Assembly: GCA_964545925.1 (NCBI GenBank)
Contig: CAZJHM010000008.1
Span: 1 to 26,854, forward strand
DNA from: CAZJHM01 sp964545925
GTDB taxonomy: Archaea; Iainarchaeota; Iainarchaeia; Iainarchaeales; CAZJHM01
Reading direction: 5' to 3'
DNA: 26,854 bases
In this document: positions 1-7,467 of the stretch, piece by piece
How positions within the stretch are numbered: position 1 is the stretch's first letter
How the letters are laid out: the number at the start of each line of letters is the position of its first letter
Position numbers and translations under genes: made by a program
Notes under the pieces: model-generated
Seen by the model: the letters and a program-made list of their open reading frames with translations, nothing else
Told to the model about the DNA's origin: nothing
Databases searched by the model: none

Positions 1-416
1 AAATCAAACTTAAACACTTTTTCCCAGTAGGAACAACTGATTCAGAATATGTTTTTTGTATAATACTTGATAAAATAAAAGAAGCAAATGGAAGAGATAT
101 AAGAGAAATAATAGAAGAAACATCAATTGAACTTTCAAAAATAGGGGAACTAAATTTCCTTTTAAGTAATGGAAAAAAATTATATGCTTTTTATACTGAT
201 AAAGTCAAAACACTTTATTATCTACTTTCAGAAAAAGAAGAACAGGAAAAAGTAATTGAAGCAAAAGAATTCACAATATATATGCCTAAAAAAACAGAAA
301 AAGAAAGATTGGTTTTCATAGCCACAGAAATGATTACAAAAGAAAATTGGATTCCTTTCCAAAGTGGGCATCTTTATGAATTTTCAGAAGGCAGAATAAT
401 AAGCACCAAACAATAG
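1..416 (+). CDS. Class II glutamine amidotransferase, C-terminal part (partial)
   Basis: An open frame enters from the left edge (first full codon at base 3) and stops with TAG at 414-416, giving 137 residues with no start inside the window. The visible part begins with FPVGTTDSEYVF. This matches the P-x-GTTDSE segment of class II (Ntn-type) glutamine amidotransferase-like proteins of the YafJ/EgtC kind, which use an N-terminal cysteine to hydrolyse glutamine. That catalytic Cys would lie upstream of the window, so activity cannot be judged. The rest contains a beta-rich section (LNFLLSNGKKLYAFYTD) and a tail (FIATEMITKENWIPFQSGHLYEF) typical of the family's last strands. The substrate is unknown. 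The family call is fairly secure; the specific function is not. Confidence 0.75.
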   Translation, partial: IKLKHFFPVGTTDSEYVFCIILDKIKEANGRDIREIIEETSIELSKIGELNFLLSNGKKLYAFYTDKVKTLYYLLSEKEEQEKVIEAKEFTIYMPKKTEKERLVFIATEMITKENWIPFQSGHLYEFSEGRIISTKQ

Positions 417-446
417 CAATATATATCTCTTTTTGATAAAATAAAT

Positions 447-704
447 ATGGTTGCTCCAGGAATTCCAGCAGAACAAGAAAAGATTCAAAGAACAATACAG
501 GAAATAATGAAGGCTTTTAATGAAAGAAAAATTTCAGAAATAAAAACAATTTGGGCAAGATTGTCAAATGCAGAAAGAAAAGCAATTCAAGAAATTGCAA
601 ATCTTTCAAATGTAGGAAGAGTTTCAAGATTGAAACAAGCCCTTGATGCAAAAATAGAGCAAAAACCAGAAAGAAAATCATCACAAAGAAGAAGATTGCC
701 TTAA
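447..704 (+). CDS. Small helical basic protein, unknown function
   Basis: This is an 85-residue protein that I do not recognise. It is predicted to be almost wholly alpha-helical: residues about 8-45 and 47-70 are rich in Glu, Lys, Ile and Arg with no Cys or His cluster and no membrane segment. The tail (KPERKSSQRRR) is strongly basic, so binding to nucleic acid or ribosomes is possible, but that is inference. It starts at an ATG 30 bp after the stop of the amidotransferase gene and may follow it in one transcript. Its last 24 bp overlap, tail to tail, the 3' end of the cytidylyltransferase-fold gene on the other strand. Codon use (AAA, GAA, AGA, ATA) matches the neighbours, which supports it being real. 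Confidence 0.6.
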   Translation: MVAPGIPAEQEKIQRTIQEIMKAFNERKISEIKTIWARLSNAERKAIQEIANLSNVGRVSRLKQALDAKIEQKPERKSSQRRRLP

Positions 705-1088
705 AAGAGAAGTACTATAATTCTTGTATTTCCTTGCTTGTTTTATCTGGATTTTCTTTTTTAGTTTTTTCTCAACTTCCTGAGTTTTTTCTTTCAACAA
801 ATCAATTTCTTTAAAATCATAACCTACACAAACAATATCTGGCTTAATTTGTAATAAATCACGAAAAAAATCCTGATTTTCTTGTCCTTTAACAACTTTA
901 TCAACAATTTTCAAACTTGAAACTAATTCATATCTTTCATCTTGACTTAAATCAAGTTTCCTACCTTTGTTTCTTGAATGAGTAACTAAAACAATCAGAT
1001 AATCTCCAAACTTACGAGCCTGTTCTAAATAATTTAAATGCCCTTTATGAATCATATCAAATGAACCAACTGCAAGAACCTTTTTCAT
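681..1088 (-). CDS. Cytidylyltransferase-fold nucleotidyltransferase, likely FAD synthase (RibL)-like
   Basis: This 135-residue protein carries the HxGH nucleotidyltransferase signature near its N-terminus (GSFDMIHKGHLNYL, His14 and His17). It also has DLSQDERYELVSSLKIVD, a central PDIVCVGYDF strand, and a C-terminal YSTSLL motif. Order and length fit the single-domain archaeal group that includes FAD synthase RibL and glycerol-3-phosphate cytidylyltransferase, which transfer AMP or CMP onto a phosphorylated substrate. RibL is my preference because of the archaeal setting and the C-terminal STS motif, but a sugar- or glycerol-phosphate substrate cannot be excluded. The ATG at 1088 lies 22 nt from the TTTAAA box at 1111-1116 that it appears to share with argS. 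Its 3' end overlaps the upstream small ORF by 24 bp. Confidence 0.75.
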   Translation of the reverse strand: MKKVLAVGSFDMIHKGHLNYLEQARKFGDYLIVLVTHSRNKGRKLDLSQDERYELVSSLKIVDKVVKGQENQDFFRDLLQIKPDIVCVGYDFKEIDLLKEKTQEVEKKLKKKIQIKQARKYKNYSTSLLRQSSSL

Positions 1089-1110
1089 ATTAATTTATGC
1101 CTTGAAAAAC

Positions 1111-1116
1111 TTTAAA
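1111..1116. promoter_or_regulatory. Symmetric TATA box shared by two divergent genes
   Basis: The self-complementary hexamer TTTAAA is the only clear TATA-like element in the 51-bp divergent gap. It sits 22 nt from the minus-strand ATG (1088) and 23 nt from the plus-strand ATG (1140). Archaeal TATA boxes lie about 25 nt before the transcription start, so one box could place both starts at or next to the ATG (leaderless mRNAs). Confidence 0.5.
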
Positions 1117-1139
1117 ATCTCTGCCTACCTGAAATAAAT

Positions 1140-2738
1140 ATGCTTTATCAGGAAATAATGTTTGAAATAAAGGAAAAAATAAAAAAAACAGGAATAATGG
1201 CAGAAGCTGAGAAATCCAAAGCCAATGGTTTTATTGCAATTCCTTTTTTCAGAGAAAAGAATCCAATTGAACTAGCAAAGCAAATGGAAAAGAAATTTTC
1301 AAAATTAAAATACATTGAAAAAGCAGAAGCAAAAGGACCTTACCTAAATCTCTATTTAAATCACAAAAAACTCTTGAAAAAAAAAGAGAAAAAAAATCAC
1401 GAGGGGAAAAAAATACTAATTGAGTTTTCAAGTCCAAATACAAACAAGCCTTTGCATTTAGGACATTTAAGAAATGATTTCTTAGGAATGTTTCTCTCAA
1501 ATCTTTATGAACAAAATGGAAACAAAGTCATAAGAGCAAACCTTCTAAATGACAGAGGATTAGCAATGGCAAAAACAATGTTGGCTTTGAAAATACATAA
1601 AGGAAGCCCTAAGAAAAACGGAATGAAACCAGATCATTTCATAGGTTATCTTTATACTCAATATGCAAAAGATGTAGAGAAAAATCCAAATTTAGAGAAA
1701 AAAGCCAGAAAATTAATTCTAGATTTGGAAAATAAAGATAAAAGGGCATTAAAACTCTGGAAGAAAATAACTGATTGGGCAATTAAAGGATATAAAGAAA
1801 CATACAAAAGAATTGGAACTAAATTTGATATTGTTTATAGAGAATCAGAATTTTACAAACAAGCAGAAGAAATAATCAAAGAGGGTTTGGAAAAAGGAAT
1901 TTTTGTAAAAGATGGAACAATAAAAGCCAAACTGGAGCCTGAACTACCAGATAAAGTTTTGAAAAGAGAAGACGGAACATCTCTATATGTAACAAATGAT
2001 TTATATGTAACTAAAAAAAGATTTAACGATTACAATCCTGATTTGCATTTATGGGTAGTTGCTTCTGAACAAAATTTATATTTCAAACAATTAATTGCAA
2101 TTTTTCAAAAATTAGAATATGATTTTGCAAATAAACTGGAACATGTTCCATATGGTTTAGTTAATTTACCAACAGGGAGAATGAAAAGCAGAGAAGGAAC
2201 AGTAATAGATGCAGATAATCTTTTAGATGAATTAAAAGAGATTGCAGAAAAAGAACTGGAAAAAAGAAATTCGCCAAAACAAAGAGCAGAATTGATTTCA
2301 TTATCAGCTTTGAAATTCGCCTTCCTGAAAACAGACAAAAACAAAGACATTCTTTATAATCCAGAAGAAAGCATAAAGTTTGAAGGAGAAACTGGGCCTT
2401 ATCTTCTATATACTTATGCCAGAGCCAAAAGCATTTTGAGAAAATCCAAGAAAAAACCAAAACTTGAAAAAGAAAAAATAGAGGAAAAGGAAAGAAAACT
2501 TCTTGATTTATTTATAGAACAAGGAAAAGCCTTAGAGGAATCTTTGGAATTCAAAAGCCCACATCCTTTGGCTCAATACCTAATTTCCTTAGCTGAAGAA
2601 TTTAATTCTCTTTACCATGAAGAAAAATTCATAGATTCAGAAAAAGAAGAATATTATCTTTATCTAACAAAAAAAACAGCAGAAATCTTAAAAGAAAATC
2701 TTAAGTTATTGGGAATAAAAACACTGGAAGAAATGTAA
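1140..2738 (+). CDS. argS: Arginyl-tRNA synthetase
   Basis: This is a 532-residue class I aminoacyl-tRNA synthetase that charges tRNA-Arg in the cytoplasm. The ATP-binding HIGH motif is HLGH at residues 106-109 in the ArgRS context SSPNTNKPLHLGHLRND. The KMSKS counterpart is MKSREG at 348-353. The class I core includes LNDRG, VYRESEFY and the LWVVASEQNLYFKQL segment. The C-terminal DALR anticodon-binding domain begins near GPYLLYTYARAKSIL and runs to the end as helices. At 532 residues it is somewhat short for an archaeal ArgRS, with a compact N-terminal Add-1-like domain (about residues 1-85). An in-frame ATG six codons on (1158) is an alternative start. ATG 1140 is preferred because it lies about 24 nt from the TATA box. 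Confidence 0.95.
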   Translation: MLYQEIMFEIKEKIKKTGIMAEAEKSKANGFIAIPFFREKNPIELAKQMEKKFSKLKYIEKAEAKGPYLNLYLNHKKLLKKKEKKNHEGKKILIEFSSPNTNKPLHLGHLRNDFLGMFLSNLYEQNGNKVIRANLLNDRGLAMAKTMLALKIHKGSPKKNGMKPDHFIGYLYTQYAKDVEKNPNLEKKARKLILDLENKDKRALKLWKKITDWAIKGYKETYKRIGTKFDIVYRESEFYKQAEEIIKEGLEKGIFVKDGTIKAKLEPELPDKVLKREDGTSLYVTNDLYVTKKRFNDYNPDLHLWVVASEQNLYFKQLIAIFQKLEYDFANKLEHVPYGLVNLPTGRMKSREGTVIDADNLLDELKEIAEKELEKRNSPKQRAELISLSALKFAFLKTDKNKDILYNPEESIKFEGETGPYLLYTYARAKSILRKSKKKPKLEKEKIEEKERKLLDLFIEQGKALEESLEFKSPHPLAQYLISLAEEFNSLYHEEKFIDSEKEEYYLYLTKKTAEILKENLKLLGIKTLEEM

Positions 2739-2740
2739 TC

Positions 2741-2916
2741 TCAGAAAAAAAGAATTTCAATCTCTCTTATTCTACTAAAAAGAGCAGGATGTTCTTTTCT
2801 CTTTCCTAAATAATCTTCTAAAACATCCAATTTTTCAGGCAAAGATTCAATAAAAAGTTTTGTTTGTTTTTCATTAAAAGCTCTGCAAAATTCAGCAATT
2901 CTTTTCTAAATTCCAT
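2741..2916 (-). pseudogene. Small gene with an apparent one-base frameshift
   Basis: On the minus strand an ATG at 2916 opens MEFRK and then runs to a stop after 32 codons. One frame over, an open stretch continues to TGA at 2741-2743 and reads like protein (AEFCRAFNEKQTKLF, then LPEKLDVLEDYLGKRKEHP, then RIREIEILFF). Adding one A in the short A-run near 2902-2906 joins the two into a protein of about 58 residues. It could be a genuinely broken gene or a homopolymer sequencing error. I do not recognise the product. It ends only 2 bp from the argS stop, convergent with it. An AT-rich TTTAAA-like element lies about 25 nt upstream of the ATG. Confidence 0.45.
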
Positions 2917-2980
2917 AAATAAAAAAGCAGTTTATTCTTTAAATTACTTTTCATTAACCAATTAACTCTAAAAAGCAACA

Positions 2981-2988
2981 TTTAAATA
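2981..2988 (+). promoter_or_regulatory. TATA box of the 55-residue membrane protein gene
   Basis: TTTAAATA ends 23 nt before the ATG at 3012. That is the spacing seen at other apparently leaderless genes in this window, and it supports this short ORF as a real gene. Confidence 0.5.
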
Positions 2989-3011
2989 GATTTCTCAAGC
3001 AAAAGAAAAAT

Positions 3012-3179
3012 ATGGGAAACATTGAATTAAATTCACAAACATTAGTATCTTTAGTTTTGATTCTTTGGTCATTTCTTTATTTATATAATTCACTAACAGC
3101 AAAAGACATGATTCTAGAATTCATAATGATGTTTGTATTTACAATAGGAGTTCTCGGGCTTTTCAAAAAACTCTGGTAG
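3012..3179 (+). CDS. Small two-helix membrane protein, 55 residues
   Basis: The short ORF reads from ATG 3012 to TAG 3177-3179. It has a polar N-terminus (MGNIELNSQ), a first hydrophobic segment around residues 10-26 (LVSLVLILWSFLYLY), a short loop NSLTAKD, a second hydrophobic segment around residues 33-49 (ILEFIMMFVFTIGVLGL), and a basic end FKKLW. Two membrane helices are likely. I do not recognise a family. Support comes from the well-placed TATA box, codon use like its neighbours, and a stop directly at the border of the hairpin repeat array: the G of the stop codon is the first base of the first hairpin. The array could therefore act as a structured 3' UTR. Confidence 0.6.
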   Translation: MGNIELNSQTLVSLVLILWSFLYLYNSLTAKDMILEFIMMFVFTIGVLGLFKKLW

Positions 3180-3291
3180 AAACTTTTTAGGAAAAAGTTT
3201 CATCAAAAAAAATGCCTTCGGCGGAAACTTTTTAGGAAAAAGTTTCATCAAAAAAAATGCCTTCGGCGGAAACTTTTTAGGAAAAAGTTTC
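3179..3291. repeat. 45-bp tandem repeat made of two hairpins, 2.5 copies
   Basis: The unit is a 23-nt perfect hairpin (arm GAAACTTTTT, loop AGG, arm AAAAAGTTTC) followed by 22 nt (ATCAAAAAAAAT, then GCC-TTC-GGC, then G). The large hairpin occurs at 3179-3201, 3224-3246 and 3269-3291, an exact 45-bp period with identical copies. The small GCC-TTC-GGC hairpin occurs at 3214-3222 and 3259-3267. The array lies between the 55-residue membrane protein gene and the eL42 promoter. The same hairpin types recur around the tRNA genes in this window. Confidence 0.9.
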
Positions 3292-3300
3292 AAAAGAGGG

Positions 3301-3354
3301 TTTAAATAGTTTTCCATGTTCTATTTTCTTTATCCTAACTCTTTAATTAAGGTG
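3301..3354 (+). promoter_or_regulatory. eL42 promoter: TATA box plus Shine-Dalgarno
   Basis: TTTAAATA (3301-3308) lies 53 nt before the ATG at 3362, and AAGGTG (3349-3354) sits 7 nt before it. With a transcription start near 3333 the mRNA would have a leader of about 30 nt with a Shine-Dalgarno, unlike the leaderless genes nearby. Confidence 0.5.
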
Positions 3355-3361
3355 TATTTGA

Positions 3362-3646
3362 ATGATAGTACCAAAAACAGAGAAAAAATATTGTAAAAAT
3401 TGTAATGCACATACTGAACATAAACTAAAACAGTTCAAGACAGGAAAGTCAAGAACATTAAGTATGGGAAGCAGAAAAAATGTTGCAAAAAAGAAAGGAT
3501 ATAAAGGAAAATACCAATTTACAGCAACAGTAAAGAAACAAACAAAAAAACCAACATTTATAGCTGAATGTACAACCTGCGGAAAAAAATCATATAAAGT
3601 AATTCCAAAAAGAATGAAAAAAATTGAATTAAAAACCAAAGAATGA
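3362..3646 (+). CDS. rpl44e: 50S ribosomal protein L44e (eL42)
   Basis: This is a 94-residue archaeal/eukaryotic-type large-subunit ribosomal protein that binds near the E site. It has the expected Zn-binding cysteines: YCKNCNAHTEH near the N-terminus (CxxC) and CTTCGKK near residues 70-76 (CxxC). Between them is the basic KTGKSRTLSMGSRKN segment and a KPTFIAECTTC strand, as in the family. Length fits (family about 92-106 residues). It appears monocistronic here with its own TATA box and Shine-Dalgarno. In many archaea eL42 is followed by S27e, which is not seen here. The ATG at 3362 matches the usual N-terminus (M-x-x-PK). Confidence 0.95.
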   Translation: MIVPKTEKKYCKNCNAHTEHKLKQFKTGKSRTLSMGSRKNVAKKKGYKGKYQFTATVKKQTKKPTFIAECTTCGKKSYKVIPKRMKKIELKTKE

Positions 3647-3706
3647 TTTTTTAAGGGCAAAGAGCCTTGAATAACTTTTTATTGATTTGTAATCTTATTT
3701 TCTAAT

Positions 3707-4918
3707 ATGACTAAATATTCCCCATCAAGAATAGCAGCTTATCACAACTGTCCATTAAAATACAAATATTCCTATATAGACAAATTAGAAAAATTAGAAG
3801 AATCAATTGAAGCATTTATGGGTTCAAGAGTACATTCTGCTTTAGAAGAATTATATAAAAAAAAGAAATTTGGAATATTAATGTCTATAGAAGAACTAAT
3901 TGAAACATATAATTCAGAATGGGAGAAACACTCAAATAAAGATTTAAGAATAACAAGAAAAGAGTTAAAGCAAGAAAACTACAAACAAATGGGAGAAAAT
4001 TTCCTAAAAGAATATTACACAAGATATTATCCTTTTGATTCTGAAAAAACAATTGGTTTGGAAATGCAAATCTCCTTTAATTTTGAATACAAAGGAAAAA
4101 AATATGAAATTTTTGGAATAATAGACAGATTAGCAAAAAACGAAAATGTTTATGAAATACATGATTACAAAACAAGCAATACTTTGCCCACTTTGGAAGC
4201 AATAAAAGAAGACAAACAATTATCTATATATAGTATAGGACTAAAAGACACATTTCAAAATGTTGAAGAAGTTGAATTAATTTGGCATTATCTGGCTTTT
4301 GATGAAGAATTAAGATTAAGAAGAACAAACGAAGAACTTGAAACCTTGAAAAAACACATTGCAGAAACAATTGATGAAATTGAATCCAAACAAACAAATG
4401 ATTTCAAACCAAAACCATCAAAATTATGTGAATGGTGTGAATATGCAAGATTCTGTCCTATGCAAAAACATTTATATGAAACTGAGAAAATGCCAGCAAA
4501 TGAATTTTTGAAAGAAGAAGGAGTCACATTAGTAAACAAATATATTGCTCTTTCAGGGCAAAAAGCCGAGTTTAATACAAAAGTAGAGCAAGATTTGGAA
4601 AATCTAAAAGAAGCTCTTTTAGCATATGCTGAAAAAAACAATCTGCAAGTTATCTCAGGCTCAACTCATAAAATAAGAATTTATGATTATGAACAATTTT
4701 CTTTCCAACAAGATTCTCCTGAAAGAAAAGAAATAGAAGAATTTTTAGAAAAAGAAGGATTACTAGAAAAATTCAAAAAGATTGATTATTATGCAATTGC
4801 AAGAAGTTTAAATACAGGCGAACTGCCTGAGAAAATCAAGAAAAAGATTTTGGAAATCTCACAAAAAGAAACAAAACACAAACTTTATCCTTCAAAACTA
4901 GAACATACTAAACCTTGA
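3707..4918 (+). CDS. RecB-like PD-(D/E)XK nuclease with Cys cluster
   Basis: This 403-residue protein starts with YSPSRIAAYHNCPLKYKY, the N-terminal signature of RecB/Cas4-type PD-(D/E)XK nucleases (Cys15). It continues with GSRVHSALEEL (His43), GIIDRL (Asp140), and the HDYKTS catalytic motif (Asp153, Lys155). Three further cysteines, Cys241, Cys244 and Cys250 (CEWCEYARFC), complete a likely [4Fe-4S] cluster with Cys15, as in Cas4 and AddB. Residues after about 260 form an extra helical region not found in minimal Cas4. No cas genes or CRISPR array are nearby, so a role in DNA repair or recombination is more likely than CRISPR adaptation. The partner is unknown. The gene stands alone with an AT-rich promoter element about 23 nt before the ATG. 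Confidence 0.85.
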   Translation: MTKYSPSRIAAYHNCPLKYKYSYIDKLEKLEESIEAFMGSRVHSALEELYKKKKFGILMSIEELIETYNSEWEKHSNKDLRITRKELKQENYKQMGENFLKEYYTRYYPFDSEKTIGLEMQISFNFEYKGKKYEIFGIIDRLAKNENVYEIHDYKTSNTLPTLEAIKEDKQLSIYSIGLKDTFQNVEEVELIWHYLAFDEELRLRRTNEELETLKKHIAETIDEIESKQTNDFKPKPSKLCEWCEYARFCPMQKHLYETEKMPANEFLKEEGVTLVNKYIALSGQKAEFNTKVEQDLENLKEALLAYAEKNNLQVISGSTHKIRIYDYEQFSFQQDSPERKEIEEFLEKEGLLEKFKKIDYYAIARSLNTGELPEKIKKKILEISQKETKHKLYPSKLEHTKP

Positions 4919-4980
4919 TTTTTTTGAGTTGAAAAAAATAGAAACAAATATTTATTAACCTTCTAGACTAAAAGAATAAT

Positions 4981-5841
4981 ATGTTATTTGATTTAGAAAA
5001 CTATAAAGATATTTTGAAAAAAGAAAATAGAAAAGCATTAATGCTTTATTCAATTGTTTTCAGTATTTTGGCAATATCAATAATTGGAATAATAGCAATA
5101 TTTATCTCAACATTAATTTCAGACATAGAATCAGAAATTCAATTAATTTCCAATTTTGGATTTATTGCAATCTTAGGATTGATAACTTTAATAGTTTCAT
5201 TTATATCAAATGGAATTTACTTCTCAGCTTTGTATAGGGGAAACAAAAGAGAATATATAACAAATATTCTAAAACTTTTCATAAAAGGAGCAGGAATGAT
5301 ATTTCTTAGTTTTGTTTATAGTATTACTCTTCTAATTCCTCTTTTGATATATATAATACTAGTAATTTTAATTGCCCCTTATTTTTCAACAAGTATTCTC
5401 TTATTACTTTATTTCCTAACAACAGTACTTATCGGAATCTTTTATTTAATCCTGATGATACTTATCATGATAACAATGCAGGCAGAATATGCTAAAGAAG
5501 AAAGTTTGCAAAAAGCACTTAATTTTAAGAAAATAATTAAAACAGCAATCAGAAAGGATTATGCAATTCCAATCTTTTTCAATTTTGTCTTTGTAATTCT
5601 CTCTCTATTTGCATTTTCAATAATTTTAAATATGATTCTAAAATTACTTCCAATAGATATGGGAGCCCAAATTACAGAAGAATTATTTTTCTTTTTCATA
5701 ATCTTTATAGGAATAATAACTTTACTAAATACACTTTTCCAAATGATTATGATAATTGGATTCAATGTTTCAGTTGCTAAAATCTATAATTCAATTTCAG
5801 AAAAAGAAACAAAAAAGAAAATAATCAAAAAGAAGAAATAA
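4981..5841 (+). CDS. Polytopic membrane protein, about six TM helices
   Basis: This 286-residue protein has hydrophobic segments at roughly residues 20-47, 55-85, 103-135, 136-166, 197-224 and 235-270, and a Lys-rich end (ETKKKIIKKKK). It is dominated by Ile, Leu and Phe, with a short charged connector around residues 167-195. The arrangement resembles archaeal DUF4013-like integral membrane proteins, but I cannot assign a family with certainty. No transporter motif or ATPase partner is visible. An ATATTTATT element lies about 24 nt before the ATG, consistent with a leaderless mRNA. Its stop codon directly abuts the stop of the convergent gene on the minus strand (0 bp between them). Confidence 0.7.
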   Translation: MLFDLENYKDILKKENRKALMLYSIVFSILAISIIGIIAIFISTLISDIESEIQLISNFGFIAILGLITLIVSFISNGIYFSALYRGNKREYITNILKLFIKGAGMIFLSFVYSITLLIPLLIYIILVILIAPYFSTSILLLLYFLTTVLIGIFYLILMILIMITMQAEYAKEESLQKALNFKKIIKTAIRKDYAIPIFFNFVFVILSLFAFSIILNMILKLLPIDMGAQITEELFFFFIIFIGIITLLNTLFQMIMIIGFNVSVAKIYNSISEKETKKKIIKKKK

Positions 5842-6495
5842 TTAACTAAAACTTTGAATTTCTGCTTTTGAAACATCTTTAATTTTTGAGATTTTTCCTT
5901 CAATCATTAGTTCTCTTTGCAAGGATAAAAGATTATCCAAATCTCCATAAACCAAAGCAGAATTCAAAATAAAATCCATTACATCTAATCCTATACCTCT
6001 GCCTTCTATACGAGTATCTGTGAAAAAAATATCAAATAATTTATTGTAATCTAAAAGAATTTTAGAAAGGCTTTCAGGACTTATTTTAGCATGTAAATCA
6101 ACTCTGTTTTTTCCTGCTTCATTTGTTAATTGCAATCTATGGGATTTAGCAAATTTGCCTAAAACTTCTTTTAAAGCTCCTGTTTCCAAAGATATATTTG
6201 TATATCCCGAATCCAAAGGCTCTAAACGATTAATGTGTAAATCTAATTCTTTTATTTTTTTTCTTTTGCAAAATTTGGGGAAATCAGATATAAGAAATTC
6301 ATAAATAAGCGGAATTCCATTTTTAAAAGAAAAGGAAATATCAAAATAATATTTTCCCTTTATTCTTTTTTTTATGTTTTTCTCCCCAATCTTTTTTTCT
6401 TTCACTTTCTGTATATTTTTTTTAATAGAAAATTTCTTTTTATTATCTCTTTTCCTAATAACTTTCTTTTTTGCTATTTTCTTCTTCTTAACCAT
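5842..6495 (-). CDS. Lys-rich protein of unknown function
   Basis: This 217-residue protein has two parts. Residues 1 to about 48 are extremely basic (for example MVKKKKIAKKKVIRKR), probably disordered, and could bind nucleic acid. Residues about 49-217 look folded, with alternating strands and helices (KGKYYFDISFSFKNGIPL, RLEPLDSGYTNISLETG, FDIFFTDTRIEGRGIG). There are no Cys/His metal sites, no membrane segments, and I recognise no family. The start at 6495 is supported by a TTTAAAATA-like box about 21-29 nt upstream on the minus strand (6516-6524). The gene is convergent with the polytopic membrane protein, stop against stop. Confidence 0.65.
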   Translation of the reverse strand: MVKKKKIAKKKVIRKRDNKKKFSIKKNIQKVKEKKIGEKNIKKRIKGKYYFDISFSFKNGIPLIYEFLISDFPKFCKRKKIKELDLHINRLEPLDSGYTNISLETGALKEVLGKFAKSHRLQLTNEAGKNRVDLHAKISPESLSKILLDYNKLFDIFFTDTRIEGRGIGLDVMDFILNSALVYGDLDNLLSLQRELMIEGKISKIKDVSKAEIQSFS

Positions 6496-6541
6496 AATAT
6501 ATCAACAATTTTATTATTTAAAATACTTTTGCAAATGCTTT

Positions 6542-7264
6542 TCAAAATTCCAAAACAAAATAAATTCTTCTTTTATCCTGTCCTTTACTTTTAGTTTCAG
6601 TTATTTTCAATTTTCCAAATTCTCTTGTATTCTTGACATGTGTTCCTCCGTCTGCTTGAATATCTTTTCCTCCAATATCAACAATCCTTATCTCTTGTAA
6701 ATCTGGAGGAAGTTTATTTTTTAATTTTACAAATTCTGGATTTTCCTCAAACTCTTTTCTTTTCAACCAGTATGACTTTATTTCTAAATTTTCAGAAATC
6801 AACGAATTTGTTTTTTCTTCAAATTCTTTAAGCATTTCACGATTAAATTCCACAGATGGAATATCTACATCTACTCTGCTTTCATTTTCTTTTATTTGAT
6901 TTCCTGTAATTAATCCTCCTGTCTTATCGCAAATAACTTTACATAAAAGATGAATAGCTGTGTGCATTTTCATATATGAATATCTTTTTTCCCAATCTAT
7001 TTTTTGCTTGATTATTTTTCCCTTCCCATCTGCAAAAAAATCTCTATCTAATTGCAAAGAAATATACTCCCCACAATCTTTTGCATATTCAACTTTCCAT
7101 TTTTCTCCTTCAAATTCTAAAAAACCTGTATCAGAAGGTTGTCCTCCTTTTTCAGGATAAAAAATAGATTTATCTAAAACTAAATATTTCCCATTTGCAT
7201 CTAAAACTTCGGCTTCAGCTTCTTGCAAATACGCATCTTTCCAATAAAGTCTTTCTGTCTTCAT
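6542..7264 (-). CDS. alaX: Alanyl-tRNA editing protein AlaX
   Basis: This 240-residue free-standing editing domain hydrolyses mischarged Ser-tRNA-Ala (and possibly Gly-tRNA-Ala) in trans. The N-terminal strand block contains FYPEKGGQPSDTG, the usual conserved segment. The Zn site is formed by HTAIH (His101, His105) and DGGTH (Asp205, His209); the Asp version of the C/D-GGTH motif is normal in AlaX. Length fits the medium AlaX-M class. The ATG immediately follows the stop of a 61-residue membrane protein gene (TAA then ATG, no spacer), so the two are certainly co-transcribed. A tRNA-Ser gene lies just upstream on the same strand, a striking link because serine is the amino acid this enzyme removes. 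Confidence 0.93.
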   Translation of the reverse strand: MKTERLYWKDAYLQEAEAEVLDANGKYLVLDKSIFYPEKGGQPSDTGFLEFEGEKWKVEYAKDCGEYISLQLDRDFFADGKGKIIKQKIDWEKRYSYMKMHTAIHLLCKVICDKTGGLITGNQIKENESRVDVDIPSVEFNREMLKEFEEKTNSLISENLEIKSYWLKRKEFEENPEFVKLKNKLPPDLQEIRIVDIGGKDIQADGGTHVKNTREFGKLKITETKSKGQDKRRIYFVLEF

Positions 7265-7450
7265 TTAAACCCTTTTTGGAAAGGTAAAAGACAAAGAAAA
7301 AACACTACCAAAAACAAGCCCAACTCCAACTCCAAAAGAAAGCCAAAAAGCAAAATCTCCTGTTATAGTACTTATTAAAGTTCCAAGAATAAGTCCTCCT
7401 AAAAATCCAAAAGAAACACCTTTCAAAATTTTATCTTCTTTCTCTTTCAT
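7265..7450 (-). CDS. Small Gly-rich membrane protein upstream of AlaX
   Basis: This 61-residue protein starts MKEKEDKILKG and has two hydrophobic segments at about residues 10-28 (VSFGFLGGLILGTLISTI) and 33-52 (AFWLSFGVGVGLVFGSVF), with glycine patterns like small helix-packing membrane proteins. The family is unknown. A longer frame reaches 7537, but that runs into the tRNA-Ser gene. The ATG at 7450 is chosen because a strong AGGTGAT Shine-Dalgarno lies just before it. Only 17 bp separate it from the 3' end of tRNA-Ser, too little for a separate TATA promoter, so it is probably transcribed through from tRNA-Ser. Confidence 0.7.
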   Translation of the reverse strand: MKEKEDKILKGVSFGFLGGLILGTLISTITGDFAFWLSFGVGVGLVFGSVFSLSFTFPKRV

Positions 7451-7467
7451 TTCATCACCTTGAAAAA

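Noticed and set aside
3179..3291. Possible short CRISPR array
   Set aside because: The would-be spacers are identical to each other, there are only two and a half units, and no cas genes are present. The RecB-like nuclease nearby is not enough.
3114..3317. Minus-strand ORF with an internal 15-residue repeat
   Set aside because: It is the translation of the 45-bp hairpin array (45 is a multiple of 3). It has no promoter or ribosome site and is explained by the DNA repeat.
3707..4918. Cas4
   Set aside because: The Cys cluster and motifs are Cas4-like, but at 403 residues it is about twice the usual length and has no CRISPR context, so only the RecB-like family is claimed.
6374..6700. Phe-rich plus-strand ORF
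   Set aside because: It is antisense to the Lys-rich start of the unknown protein gene and to the end of alaX. Phe runs are the shadow of Lys codons.
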